Shown here piece after piece: positions 54,301 to 62,562 of a DNA stretch of 64,000 nucleotides. How positions within the stretch are numbered: position 1 is the first letter of the stretch; each line of letters starts with the position of its first letter. Source of the stretch: Pelecanus crispus (lineage: Eukaryota > Chordata > Aves > Pelecaniformes > Pelecanidae); the NCBI RefSeq assembly GCF_030463565.1, contig NC_134655.1:7824372-7888371 (forward strand). The letters are read 5' to 3'. The position numbers were made by a program, and so were the translations under genes. The notes beneath the pieces were generated by a model. The model did not search any database. It was not told the DNA's origin and worked only from the letters and a program-made list of their open reading frames with translations.

Positions 54301-57300
54301 GTTTCCAGGATCACCCACTTGCCAAAGAACATAAAGCTGAAGACAAAGCTTTGACCAATGTGGACCAAGAGGAGGTAGAGTACCAAGTAATGTTGCATGG
54401 GTGTGAATTCTGCACCAGATTGCCAGGGTACTTCTGTGAACTGTTCAAGATCATCTTCATGGGAGGTGTGTTGTGAGCACTACTCAGAGAGATTTTGGGG
54501 TCTTGCCTCTAAAATGTATTGAGACAGACAACTGATGCAAGTGAGCAGACACATGTGTGACTATACTCTCACAGTGATTAGTTTCAGAACCGGATCCTCC
54601 TGTATGTTCCTTTGCACTGCTCAAACCTGAACCTTTTCAGACCTTGCCTATTGCCCAGGATGTATTTATGTAGCCCAAGAGCTGCTTTGAATTGCACTAG
54701 CTTCCTCACTGTGACTGACCTACAGACTGCATTCACTGCTCTGCTCTGGAGACTGTGTGCTGAAAGTTTAGCTTTTCCACTGACTCTTGCACAAGTTTTT
54801 TGTGCAGCTTGGGCAGGTTCTTCAATTCCCCATTCATAAGAGAGAGAGGATAACTTGCCTGCCTGTGAAGTAACCCTGTATTTGTAGCAGCTGTCTTCCT
54901 TCTTGCCTTCTCCCTCCTTCCTACACACAGGATATCCCCAACCATCCTCGTCTGGCTTTTGCTGCATTTCCACAGTCAGGTTTAGAGATGGTGCCAGGGC
55001 AAGCTTTATGAGTGCCAGTGGCCAGTGTGTTTCTTAGTACATTCTTTTCTTCTCTCCTCCTTTCGTAGCAAGGGGTCTGTGCTAGTGAGAACATACTGAA
55101 GAAGAATATGCCTTCCATCTTGAGCTCTCAGGACAAGAAAATGCAAATGAAGACCAGTGTGTCTGCTGCAGCAGGTATTCTTTTTCTTTACATCTTTAGA
55201 TAGTGGCCACAGTTTACACCAGTAAGTGGCATGGGTGGTAGGAAATGGGGAGAGATAGCTACCTTTTTGATAATCAGCACACTTTATATAAGGCCTGTTC
55301 AGACTATAGTTTGTGTATAAGTCAACATATTGGCTTGCTCACTCAGCAGAGAAAGAAAGTGAGGAACTTTTATCTCTACTGCCAGTTCATGGAATGGCAT
55401 ATAAACAATATGGTGATTTATTACTGGTAAAGGTCAGTACTAACAAATAGCAGTTGAAGTTGGAGAGGATCCAGAAGAGAGCAGCAAAAAAAGTCAGGTC
55501 TTCTAGACCTCCAGTCAGCCAGGAAATACTGATGGGAGTTGAGCTTTTTAGTCTAGAGAAGACCACTTAATATGCTGCAGAGGACACGACTAGTCTTTAT
55601 GCCCTGTATAAGCTTAAAATGCACCAGGGGAGGTTTAGCTTAGACATTAGGAAATACTTTCTAAAAAGAGTGTAGAAGTGCGGAATAGTATAGGTTGCTT
55701 ACAGAGCTTGTATAGTTTCCATTGATGGATGTGTTTAATAGATAAACATGTATCAAGAATAATTTAGGTAGAGTCAGTTCCACCCTCAGGTGAACACAGA
55801 GGCTCGATGGCCCCTCTCCTGCCCTGCTAGCTGTGATTCTCTGTAAGAAAGATGCAGGGGAAGAGTGTGAGTCAGACATCGTGACTCACATACCTCTTCC
55901 AAGGCTACTGCTGGGCTGCAGCTTATCCCTCCTTGCTTACTCAGTGTGGTGCCAAACCTCACAGACACGCTCCAGCTAGATATAGATAAACCAGTTCTTC
56001 AGCTGTAAAAGCATGTTGTGCTAGCCGCAAGGTATTGATTTCAGATACTGCCTAAGAAGGTAAGATGCTCCACTGTGTCAGAGCAGTGGCTTTTCCATTC
56101 CAGGTTCCTGTTGCTGACACTGTCAGTAAGAGATGCTGTCTAGAGAGAGCACATGCACCTGGCCACTCTCCCATTATAATCCACCAGCATCCAGAACTGT
56201 TGTATTAAAGATATTGGGGGTACCTGTGTGCCTGCTCCCTGTAGTAGTTGTTTATAGAGCTGTTACCCATTTTTGAATCTACATGTCCTACAAAATAAGC
56301 TTTCTCCCTTACTACAGGTAGCTGACCAGCTGAGGATGTGCACCAACACAGAGGCTCTGATGTCAGTTGCCAGCCTGTCTGTCTGTGACTAAAATACAGT
56401 AGTTTTAGAAAGGATTCTGCTACAGGCCAGCTTCTTCCTATGGTTTTAGGTGCAAAGTGAGAGTTGAAACGTAAACAGGCCAAGATTTTTGCTCAGATTA
56501 GAAGGTCTTCCTTTGAAAGGCTGGCACAAACTGACTGGATTTCTGTGTGTTGAATCATCTAAACCCTGGAAGCCCAACAGCCTTCACTTGAAATTCAGAG
56601 CTCCACAAAGTACTCTGCTACTCGTTTACTAGAACTTACACCACTTGTGGTCCTTGCAGCAGAATACAAGTTTTTCTGCATTACCTCTTCCCAAGAATTG
56701 GCCTAATTTCCTGACATCCAATGATTGGTTCCTCCCCTCCAGGGACAGCATTAATAGGCATATTCTAGTCTTCCACTTCCTGAATATCACAAAGAGCTCT
56801 GACCAGTGTTGATGTTTAAGGAAAACACTGCTCCTCCACTGCTCAGAAAACCATGCCCTGTTGTTTAGGAAACGTTCAGCACTGTCAGCACATGAGTAGG
56901 AAATTGGGAATACCAAATGTAAACTCTCCTCCCATTAGCACAGCCAGCAATTTGTCTAGTTGAAGGTGCTGGTGGTGGAAAGGATGTAGATTTAATATCC
57001 AGAGGAGTTATTAATGTGGATCATGCTTTTTGGCTCATGTTAACTGTTAGCAGTTTTCTTGATGGATGGTTGAGTTTTTCTGTGCAATGCATACGTCCTG
57101 CACACAACAGCAAAGGCCAGGACAGCTCAAGGTCAGCTAAGTTTGGAAGAGAATTCCAAGAAATCAGATCCTTACTTTACTGAGTCTGACTGTTTTGTTA
57201 CTGCTGTGTGGCAGCCCATGACATAATCAAGGGAAGATTACTTAGAATCATAGAATCATTTAGGTTGGAAAAGACCTTTAAGATCATCGAGTCCAACCAT

Positions 57301-59714
57301 TAACCTAGCACTGCCAAGTCCACCACTAAACCATGTCCCTAAGCACCACACCTACGTGTCTTTTGAATACCTCCAGGGATGGTGACTCAACCGCTTCCCT
57401 GGGCAGCCTGTTCCAACGCTTGACAACCCTTTCGGTGAAGAAATTTTTCCTAATATCCAGTCTAAACCTCCCCTGGTACAACTTGAGGCCATTTCCTCTT
57501 GTCCTATTGCTTGTTACTTGGGAAAATAGACCGACACCCACCTCCCTATAACCTCCTTTCAGGTAGTTGTAGAGAGCAATAAGGTCCCCTCAGCCTCCTT
57601 TTCTCCAGGCTAAACAAACCCAGTTCCCACAGCTGCTCCTCACAAGACTTGTGCTCTACACCCTTCACCAGCTTTGCTGCCCTTCCCTGGACATGCTCCA
57701 ACACCTCAGTGTCTTTCTTGTAGTGAGGGGCCCAAAACTGGACACAGTATTCAAGGTGTGGCCTTACCAGTGCCAAGTACAGGGGGACAATCACCTCCCT
57801 GCTCCTGCTGGCCACACTATTCCTGATACAAGCCAGGATGCTGTTGTCCTTCTTGGCTGCCTGGGCACACTGCTGGCTCATGTTCAGCCGGCTGTCGACC
57901 AACACTTAGCTTGCTTCGTCTCTCTCCCACTTCACCCTAAGCATGGTGATGTTTGTCCCAAAGTCCATCTTCCTTCAAATAGGCATAAGCCACTGGTTTT
58001 GGGTTTTGTTTTATCTTGTGCTGTTGAGAACATGAAAAGGACTTCAGACTCACTTTTGCTTATTACAAAGAAGGAAGTCTTCCAAAATGTGAAAAATTGA
58101 TTTCCAAAATCAAAATTTCAGTAACACTTAAATTCCTACGTCACCGTAGATACTTCGGAAAAATTCGCACTGTAGAGCTGGAGCCTGTTTTTAATAGATA
58201 GTATACTTCCTCCAGTATTCCTAAGTACAGCTTACCTCCTGCAAGAACTACCAATGAGCCAGGATTTTTAAGAGACCAGAGACCTCCTGTGTGGAGATAG
58301 GGAACTTCTTTGGCTTTGCTCAGGACTGTGACTGGTGGAGCTGATGGACATTTTCCATTGATTTCAGTGCAAGCAAGATCAAGCTTCTTGTACTTAACAT
58401 TGTCTAAGTCCCCATGTGGCCTCTGTTCTTGTGCTGGAGCACAGCAACCTCATCATGCCTGCCACATGCCACACACAGACTAAGCAGTTATGAGAAAAAG
58501 TTTGAATTTTCTCAGTTTGACTTACACACAGAAATGAAGTACTGCCTGGGTTGAAATGGATGGAGAGAGCATGATGTTGAAAGACTTGTGAACCATGTCT
58601 TGAGAAATGAGAGCTGCATCTGTTCAGAGCTGCATTCTATGAAGCTCCATTCCAGGCTGTTGGTCTGAAGACATTAATCTTGAAAATTTTCAAACAAGGT
58701 GGATGGAGGAGGCATTTTCTAAATAGTAGTAACTCAAAGCCATACAAGGAGTGTTATCTGTATTCCTCCATCCTTTGTGAGGATGAAAGGCTTGTGTTAG
58801 GCTGCATGAAGATGAACCCTAGCCCCACCAGAATCCCACCTTCTTGGCTTACAAGTCCAAGAACATAAAGCACTGGTTTGATCCCTACCTAGTATTTAAT
58901 AATATTGCTGGAGCAATATTTGAGCTGGCAGTGAAGAGTGAAAAAAAATCTTTAAGACTTCGTAGTGTTGAAAAACATACACCAGTTACTTTTAACCCCA
59001 CAGCAAGCCTGGGGTGATCCTTGCCCTGTAGATATTTTGTTTCCATTTTCCTGCATACTCAGGAGTCTTGTTCCTAGATTTTCTTGCACTTACAGAGCAG
59101 AATAAGCCTGTGGAATTCCTTGCTGTGCACTGTCATGGAAATTGAGTTTGAAAAGATAAAGAAACAAGTTATCCAAGAATATGAGTTATAAAAATACCTG
59201 GGGCTATAGTCTCCACATGCTTGAGGAATTCTGAAGAACTTCTTCATTTATCAGGGCTTAGACACTTGCTGTTGGGACTGAGGAGAAAATTCTTTTATGG
59301 TCAGATTATTCACTCAGTATCAATTTTTCCATTGCAATAGCTAATCCTCGCCATTGTTGTAGCTGGACCAGATAGTGCTAGTGATACCCAGTTTAACAAT
59401 TCCTCTGCTTTTTTTTTTTTCAGTCACAAACATTCTGGGCTGTAAAACAATTGCTTTAGAGAGAAGGAAATATTATTGGCAGAAATTGAGTTTTTAACTC
59501 TCTAGCCTTCTGACGAGTGATGGATATCTTGTTGTTGGCAGGTAAAGTTGGACCTATTGCTCAGGAAGCATCTGTGATTCCTGCTGTTGAAAAGGAAGCA
59601 CGACACTCCTCTAACCTGCCAATGACACCATGCAGCCCCGCTGAACCACCATGGCTATCCCTGGCCAAGAAGAAAGCCAAAGCATGGAGTGAAATGCCCC
59701 AGATTGTACAATAG
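30263..59714 (+). CDS. KIAA1210: CRACD/KIAA1210-family protein, complete 11-exon coding region (977 aa), probable KIAA1210 orthologue
   Basis: Joining 30263-30329, 35327-35495, 41395-41524, 44010-44168, 45198-45263, 49089-49301, 50442-50544, 51865-53460, 54223-54374, 55069-55174 and 59542-59714 gives one open frame of 977 residues ending in TAG. Seen: a lysine-rich stretch at residues 24-43 ([20 protein letters not shown]), [10 protein letters not shown] at 86-95, [13 protein letters not shown] at 110-122, [16 protein letters not shown] at 241-256, [12 protein letters not shown] at 652-663, [10 protein letters not shown] at 742-751, [15 protein letters not shown] at 848-862 and a C-terminal [15 protein letters not shown] block at 955-969. 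There is no signal peptide or membrane segment. Known: these blocks define the CRACD (KIAA1211), CRACDL and KIAA1210 family. CRACD inhibits actin capping protein, and KIAA1210 is reported in male germ cells and the acrosome. CRACD's long Glu/Arg-rich coiled coil is absent, which favours KIAA1210, but CRACDL is not excluded. I see no clear capping-protein-interaction motif. The start ATG has A at -3 and G at +4. Confidence 0.9.
30330..35326 (+). other. Intron 1 (4,997 bp)
   Basis: GT-AG, phase 1. It holds a T/G-rich tract at 33163 and an AT-rich segment at 34140-34460 rich in recognisable factor-binding words. No other gene. Confidence 0.85.
33163..33238 (+). repeat. T/G-rich low-complexity tract in intron 1
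   Basis: Runs of TTTTG and TTG units, followed by T and A homopolymers. Confidence 0.8.
35327..35495 (+). CDS. KIAA1210: Coding exon 2, basic KKKSKF...KKKRKE region
   Basis: The acceptor is TTGCAG and the donor is CTGG|GTAAGC. It encodes residues 23-79. The run of Lys and aromatic residues at 24-43 is typical of this family and could bind acidic membranes or serve as a nuclear signal; that role is inferred. A Pro-rich stretch (EPPPPRGE) and a Ser-rich stretch follow. The codon split at each end fits exons 1 and 3 exactly. Confidence 0.92.
36386..37698 (+). mobile_element. CR1 non-LTR retrotransposon, 5'-truncated, with compound 3' end
   Basis: This is a CR1 LINE fragment in intron 2, in gene orientation. 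It begins inside the reverse-transcriptase region and keeps the FADD active-site core (around 36675) and the C-terminal part of the CR1 ORF to about 37459. It is inactive: there is an in-frame TGA near 36519, a small deletion near 36825 and a frameshift near 36890. The first CR1 tail ends at about 37530 (AATGATTCCT). About 75 bp of non-CR1 sequence follows (37531-37606), and then a second CR1 tail runs to 37698 with ATTCTATG repeats. The same compound tail recurs inverted at 50889-51094. Confidence 0.93.
38661..38685 (+). repeat. Pyrimidine tract in intron 2
   Basis: A C-run passing directly into a T-run with a single interrupting A. Low complexity; no splice acceptor use is evident. Confidence 0.75.
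41395..41524 (+). CDS. KIAA1210: Coding exon 3, SHDS block
   Basis: The acceptor is CTTCCCAG and the donor is TGCAG|GTGAGA. It encodes residues 79-122, including [12 protein letters not shown] and [18 protein letters not shown] and CRACDL have closely similar SHDSIFIP and SQ-N-x-x-x-R/K-V/I-K-x-L-Q segments, so this exon is one of the best family identifiers. Confidence 0.94.
41525..44009 (+). other. Intron 3 (2,485 bp)
   Basis: GT-AG, phase 0. Unique AT-rich sequence; nothing else recognised. Confidence 0.88.
44010..44168 (+). CDS. KIAA1210: Coding exon 4, [10 protein letters not shown] block
   Basis: The acceptor is AACCACAG and the donor is GCAAG|GTATAA. It encodes residues 123-175 in phase 0 at both ends. 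It carries [20 protein letters not shown], an acidic and Ser-Pro-containing block that I recognise as conserved in the family. Confidence 0.93.
44169..45197 (+). other. Intron 4 (1,029 bp)
   Basis: GT-AG, phase 0. A 115-codon frame at 44450-44797 has no family motif and no splice support; I see nothing else. Confidence 0.85.
45198..45263 (+). CDS. KIAA1210: Coding exon 5 (66 bp)
   Basis: This small phase-0 exon encodes residues 176-197, a Ser-rich segment ending [11 protein letters not shown]. The acceptor is CCCACAG and the donor is ACAG|GTAAAT. Its length is a multiple of three, so it could be skipped without a frameshift. Confidence 0.88.
45264..49088 (+). other. Intron 5 (3,825 bp)
   Basis: GT-AG, phase 0. 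Contains a possible MIR-like fragment at 47386 and T runs near 45345 and 48485. No gene. Confidence 0.87.
47386..47460 (+). repeat. Possible second MIR-like fragment
   Basis: The segment 'gtgtaaccttgatgtgtcac' then 'gtaacttctcagtgcctt' then 'tttataaata' parallels the MIR core and 3' region. Divergence is high and this could be chance. Confidence 0.35.
49089..49301 (+). CDS. KIAA1210: Coding exon 6, [16 protein letters not shown] block
   Basis: The acceptor is TTTTACAG and the donor is CCCAG|GTAAGT. It encodes residues 198-268: a Ser/Pro-rich lead (SSRPISPS) and then [22 protein letters not shown] has the matching LDNSAAKHKLAVKPKKQ. A longer open frame over 49040-49627 reads a different frame and is a shadow. 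Confidence 0.93.
49302..50441 (+). other. Intron 6 (1,140 bp)
   Basis: GT-AG, phase 0. Contains the purine minisatellite at 49931. Confidence 0.87.
49931..49976 (+). repeat. GGGAGAAG-type minisatellite
   Basis: About five imperfect units of GGGGAGAAG / GTGGGAGAAG in intron 6, purine-only on the plus strand. Confidence 0.75.
50442..50544 (+). CDS. KIAA1210: Coding exon 7
   Basis: The acceptor is CCTCATTAG and the donor is GGAAG|GTAATA. It encodes residues 269-302 plus the first base of Gly303. The segment is acidic ([18 protein letters not shown]). This is the point where CRACD enters its long Glu/Arg-rich coiled coil. Here the acidic stretch is short and the protein passes straight into the exon 8 Ser-rich region. 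Confidence 0.87.
50545..51864 (+). other. Intron 7 (1,320 bp)
   Basis: GT-AG, phase 1. Contains the antisense compound CR1 tail at 50889-51094; the rest is unique. Confidence 0.87.
50889..51094 (-). mobile_element. Short CR1 compound-tail copy (inverted partner of the intron 2 element)
   Basis: Located in intron 7 and read on the minus strand. It starts near the CR1 3' terminus, passes a first tail (51050-51094), a non-CR1 linker (about 50984-51050) and a second tail with CATAGAAT repeats (50889-50983). The linker matches that at 37531-37606, including TTTCATTAAAAAATAATCC and CCACCAAGCCAGGAAAC. The 5' end is truncated at about 51094. Confidence 0.9.
51865..53460 (+). CDS. KIAA1210: Coding exon 8, large Ser/Thr-rich exon
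   Basis: The acceptor is ATATAG and the donor is GTCAG|GTATTT. This 1,596-bp exon encodes residues 303-835, more than half the protein. The first two thirds are Ser/Thr/Glu/Lys-rich with no aromatic core, so the region is probably disordered. Two islands are family-conserved: [15 protein letters not shown] at 652-666 and [16 protein letters not shown] at 742-757. CRACD has counterparts (FSIMPAWQ, PFGIKLRRT). The frame stays open past the donor to 53543, so intron retention would add a short alternative C-terminus. Confidence 0.94.
53461..54222 (+). other. Intron 8 (762 bp)
   Basis: GT-AG, phase 1. The exon 8 frame runs 27 codons into this intron before TAA at 53541-53543. Otherwise unique. 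Confidence 0.87.
54223..54374 (+). CDS. KIAA1210: Coding exon 9, first EPxWxSxAKxK motif
   Basis: The acceptor is TTTTGTAG. It encodes residues 835-885 with [15 protein letters not shown] at 848-862, matching PLWITLALQKQKGF in CRACD. I place the donor at GAG|GTAGAG (54374). A second in-frame donor, CAA|GTAATG at 54386, would add four residues. Both are weak, and both preserve phase 0 into exon 10. Confidence 0.86.
54375..55068 (+). other. Intron 9 (694 bp)
   Basis: GT-AG, phase 0. The 5' boundary could shift to 54387 if the alternative donor is used. A minus-strand 129-codon frame (54584-54973) looks like chance. Confidence 0.78.
55069..55174 (+). CDS. KIAA1210: Coding exon 10
   Basis: The acceptor is TTTCGTAG and the donor is GCAG|GTATTC. 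It encodes residues 886-920 plus one base of Gly921. The segment is Lys/Ser-rich with no recognised motif. Support comes from the phase match on both sides and its position between two family motifs. It is less certain than exons 9 and 11. Confidence 0.75.
55448..55845 (+). mobile_element. Degraded older CR1 fragment
   Basis: An intron 10 stretch with CR1 hallmarks in order: GAGAGGATCCAGAAGAGAGC, a 'tttagtctagagaagac' block, 'caggggaggtttagcttaga', 'attaggaaatactttct' and a worn terminal 'gtgattctctg'. It has many substitutions and indels, so it is much older than the other CR1 copies here. Confidence 0.75.
57243..57906 (-). mobile_element. CR1 retrotransposon, 5'-truncated, antisense in intron 10
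   Basis: A minus-strand CR1 copy with its 3' tail at 57243-57330 and a body running to about 57906. The translated minus strand shows a typical CR1 C-terminal ORF in two frames (57326-57541 and 57546-57905), so at least one frameshift breaks it near 57545. It has a single, ordinary tail, unlike the two compound copies, and so appears to come from a different source element. Confidence 0.92.
59542..59714 (+). CDS. KIAA1210: Coding exon 11, C-terminal [15 protein letters not shown] block and stop
   Basis: The acceptor is TTGGCAG. It encodes residues 921-977 and ends at TAG (59712-59714). The last 23 residues start [15 protein letters not shown] and finish [13 protein letters not shown] ends in the same way (EPAWLALAKRKAKAW then a short SDCPQIIK-type tail), so the coding region is complete in this window. 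Confidence 0.94.
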
Positions 59715-61780
59715 CAAATGACATGAGCATCCATCTTTGTATTGCCAATAGCTGCGTTAACTCAATTTAATCACTTCTTTACTGTGACCATTTTTTTGAG
59801 AAATAAGAGCCTTAAAACTTTTGATCAGACTGTTGTATGTAAATACACAATGAAGAAATGCCATCGCAGGCTTAATTTGAAGTATTAGGAAGCTGAGCAT
59901 TTCCTACTGTCAAATACTAGGAAAACTTGATCAATTTGTTATATCCTTACACATTTGACAGTGATGTTCTAAGAAGTCATGCTTCAGGCTTTTGAAACAT
60001 TTCCCTTGCAAAATACATTTTTAAAGTTTCTGCAGACCACACAGTATTTTGTGCAATGTGGCTTTGGCTAAGAAATTTATGTATGCTATAAAATAGACAT
60101 AATGCTGGGCACTGACACATCATGACTCATGGACATTGATGTCATCACACTTCTTGCTCTAATGCTCTGGGATGGGCAGTCTGACTTTGCTTCTGATTGT
60201 TAATTGATCTGTTTTGTGATATCTGTAGGATCTAAACAGCATTGCGAGTTGGAGTACTTCTGGCTTTTGGATGGTTTGAAGTCACAATGCTGTGGGTCTT
60301 GTGCTTTACTCATTGATGCCTGCTGGAATGGCCTGGAGCCACACACCTTCTGGTCTCTCCCATGCACTAGAAAACCACCACGCTCTAGCGTATACTCTGC
60401 TTTTGGTGACACCTTTGGAAATCTGGGATAATTTGGCCATTATACAACAAAAAAAGTCCTTTCTTTAATTATGGCAAATAGTGATTTATTTTTTGTGAGA
60501 TTCCTCAGCCAGTTGTCTCTCTTAAAGAGTGTGTTGGGAATGGGAACTGTTTGCTACCTAGAAAGTGGCATCTTGTTTTCAACAAATGCTACTCTACTGT
60601 CCATGTTCATGTGGATTTGTATTTAGTCAGGTGTATTTAATATTAGTGATAAAAGGGGCATCTGCTTTCCTCTTTGCCTCATCAGTCTCTCAACTCAACA
60701 GTAACTCAACATCAGTCTAAGAATGTGCAGCTGGGAAGGGATTATCCTCTCAGGGCCTGGCCTTGCAGTCACTTAAGCTGACAGAAGTTTTGTTATTGAT
60801 TTTTAAGGAAGCAGACATTTGAAAAAGATGCTTTGTAAAATGATGTTAGTGGCTTAAGTGGCAGTGGCACTTATGGTCCTTTTCGGTTTTTGCAGCATTG
60901 CACATTTGTGTAGTTTTTGCTTACAGTCGATGCAAATTTGAAGGCTGACTTGGCCAATGGACAGTTTTTAGCTGGAAAGTTGGTAGGTATTTTTAAGGAA
61001 AATATTATCTATTGATAGGATTAACTGCAAAACAAAAAATTTGGTTTCAGATCAGCTTAAGCAAGACTTTAATCTTCCAGTCTTGGCCTGAGTTTAATAT
61101 GTAGCTCTTGCAATTTGAAAACAGTATTAATTAGGAGCTAGACTGTGATTTTTTTTTTTTTAAATATAGGTGAAAATTTACTCATCCAAGTAGGCTCACT
61201 GAAGCTATAGATACTGTTTATTTTGTACTAACACCAGAAAGAGTAAGAGTTTCACATTGGCTTGGTAATCCATGCCTATTTTACTACTTGTTTTTCTCTA
61301 TTTTAGGAAGCATATCTTCTCTTACAAAGAACTGAAACATTTGTATTTCTCTGAAACGTTTGAGTGTAATGTAAATGAACATACTCAGCTTTGATTCCTG
61401 AGGTTTTGCACAGCTGCCATCTCATCACAAGCTTACTGACCCTGTATAAAATACGTGCATTTCTATATTCAAAAAACTCTCTTCTCTTTTTATTAATGTG
61501 AGCTGTGATTCTTCACCCTAAGTACTACGAATGATACTATAATCTCTCTTTCCCTGTGTTTGCTTTTGATCTTAATATTGTTTCTGTCTTTTATGTTTGG
61601 TATGTATATATGTTTTTATAATCCTTGTTTTGAAGGAACCCCTTTTGTATTCCATTCCCATATTTGGTTTACAATTAAATGCTGTTGCCAGTGTTGATGA
61701 TATAATTCCTGGGAAGAGTGATAGATGGCCCTCATTCATTAAGGAAAAAATAAAAAGAGTCTTTAGTCAATATAGACTCT
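59715..61780 (+). other. Probable 3' UTR (first candidate end)
   Basis: Sequence after the stop codon has no competing gene and is AT-rich. A variant ATTAAA lies at 61674-61679 and an AATAAA at 61749-61754, with a GT-rich stretch near 61815-61830. The true cleavage site cannot be read from sequence alone. Confidence 0.45.
61749..61754 (+). terminator. Candidate poly(A) signal AATAAA
   Basis: Canonical hexamer about 2.0 kb after the stop codon, with a T/G-rich stretch some 60-80 bases downstream, somewhat far for a standard site. Confidence 0.35.
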
Positions 61781-62463
61781 CTATATGCATATATGGCATA
61801 GATCTTGTTTTGAGATGATTTTGTGTGGCCTAGGACGGATCAACACAGCTGGTCAGACTAATGAACTTTTCTAAACGTAGCTATTTAAAAGTGTCAAACA
61901 TCACCAGAGAGCTGATAGCTCTCCTTTTGTTCTGGAGTTATTGCTCCTTCAGTACAGGGTTGGCTTGAAGGCTAGCACTTGCGGTGGTAGGAAGCCTTGT
62001 AAATACTCGTTTGAATGTGTTTTGGTATTGCTAGCCAGCTGCTGTAAGACATTTTGGGGTCACTTTAAAAAAAGAAGAAAGACACATGAGAATTATGTGA
62101 TGTTACATTTGAAATTTCCTTGCCTTCTGAATTTCTGAAATTAACGTTTTCAAGTTTCTCTCTGCAACCAGGAGAACAAAAAGCATGTAGAGAAAAAATC
62201 AAAACTGAGTCTTATGTAATCACAAGAGTTTAGAAGATGGCGTTTTAAGGCAAACATTAAAATATCACTGATTTATTGATGCATTATGGAAGTTGATAGC
62301 TCTGTTAGCATGGCTTTGATTTCCTGTTGGCCTAGTGTAGTTTTCAGGTGTTTGCTCAGTGCAAGTAACTAATATAATAAGCTCATTTTGGGTGATTATT
62401 TCTAGACACAGTCACTGTCTTTGAAAATAAGCTGTCTTGAAGTGCAGAGACATTGCAGAATGT

Positions 62464-62562
62464 CATTGTGAGGTTTTATTACCTTTGTGAGGTAATACCT
62501 TTGTTTTATAACCATATAATAATACCGTTGTTTTATTACCATTGTGAGGTTTTATTACCTTT
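62464..62562 (+). repeat. Compact repeat cluster downstream of the gene
   Basis: A perfect 23-bp direct repeat occurs at 62464-62486 and 62540-62562. Between the copies are two 20-bp units related to TAATACC(T/G)TTGTTTTAT spaced 28 bp apart, and an inverted repeat ATTACCT/AGGTAAT. It probably arose by local slippage or duplication. Confidence 0.8.

Larger units (their letters stand above)
55175..59541 (+). other. Intron 10 (4,367 bp)
   Basis: GT-AG, phase 1. Contains an old plus-strand CR1 fragment (55448-55845) and a younger minus-strand CR1 (57243-57906). No gene. Confidence 0.85.

Noticed and set aside
57651..58100. 149-codon plus-strand frame
   Set aside because: Most of it is antisense to the minus-strand CR1 at 57243-57906.
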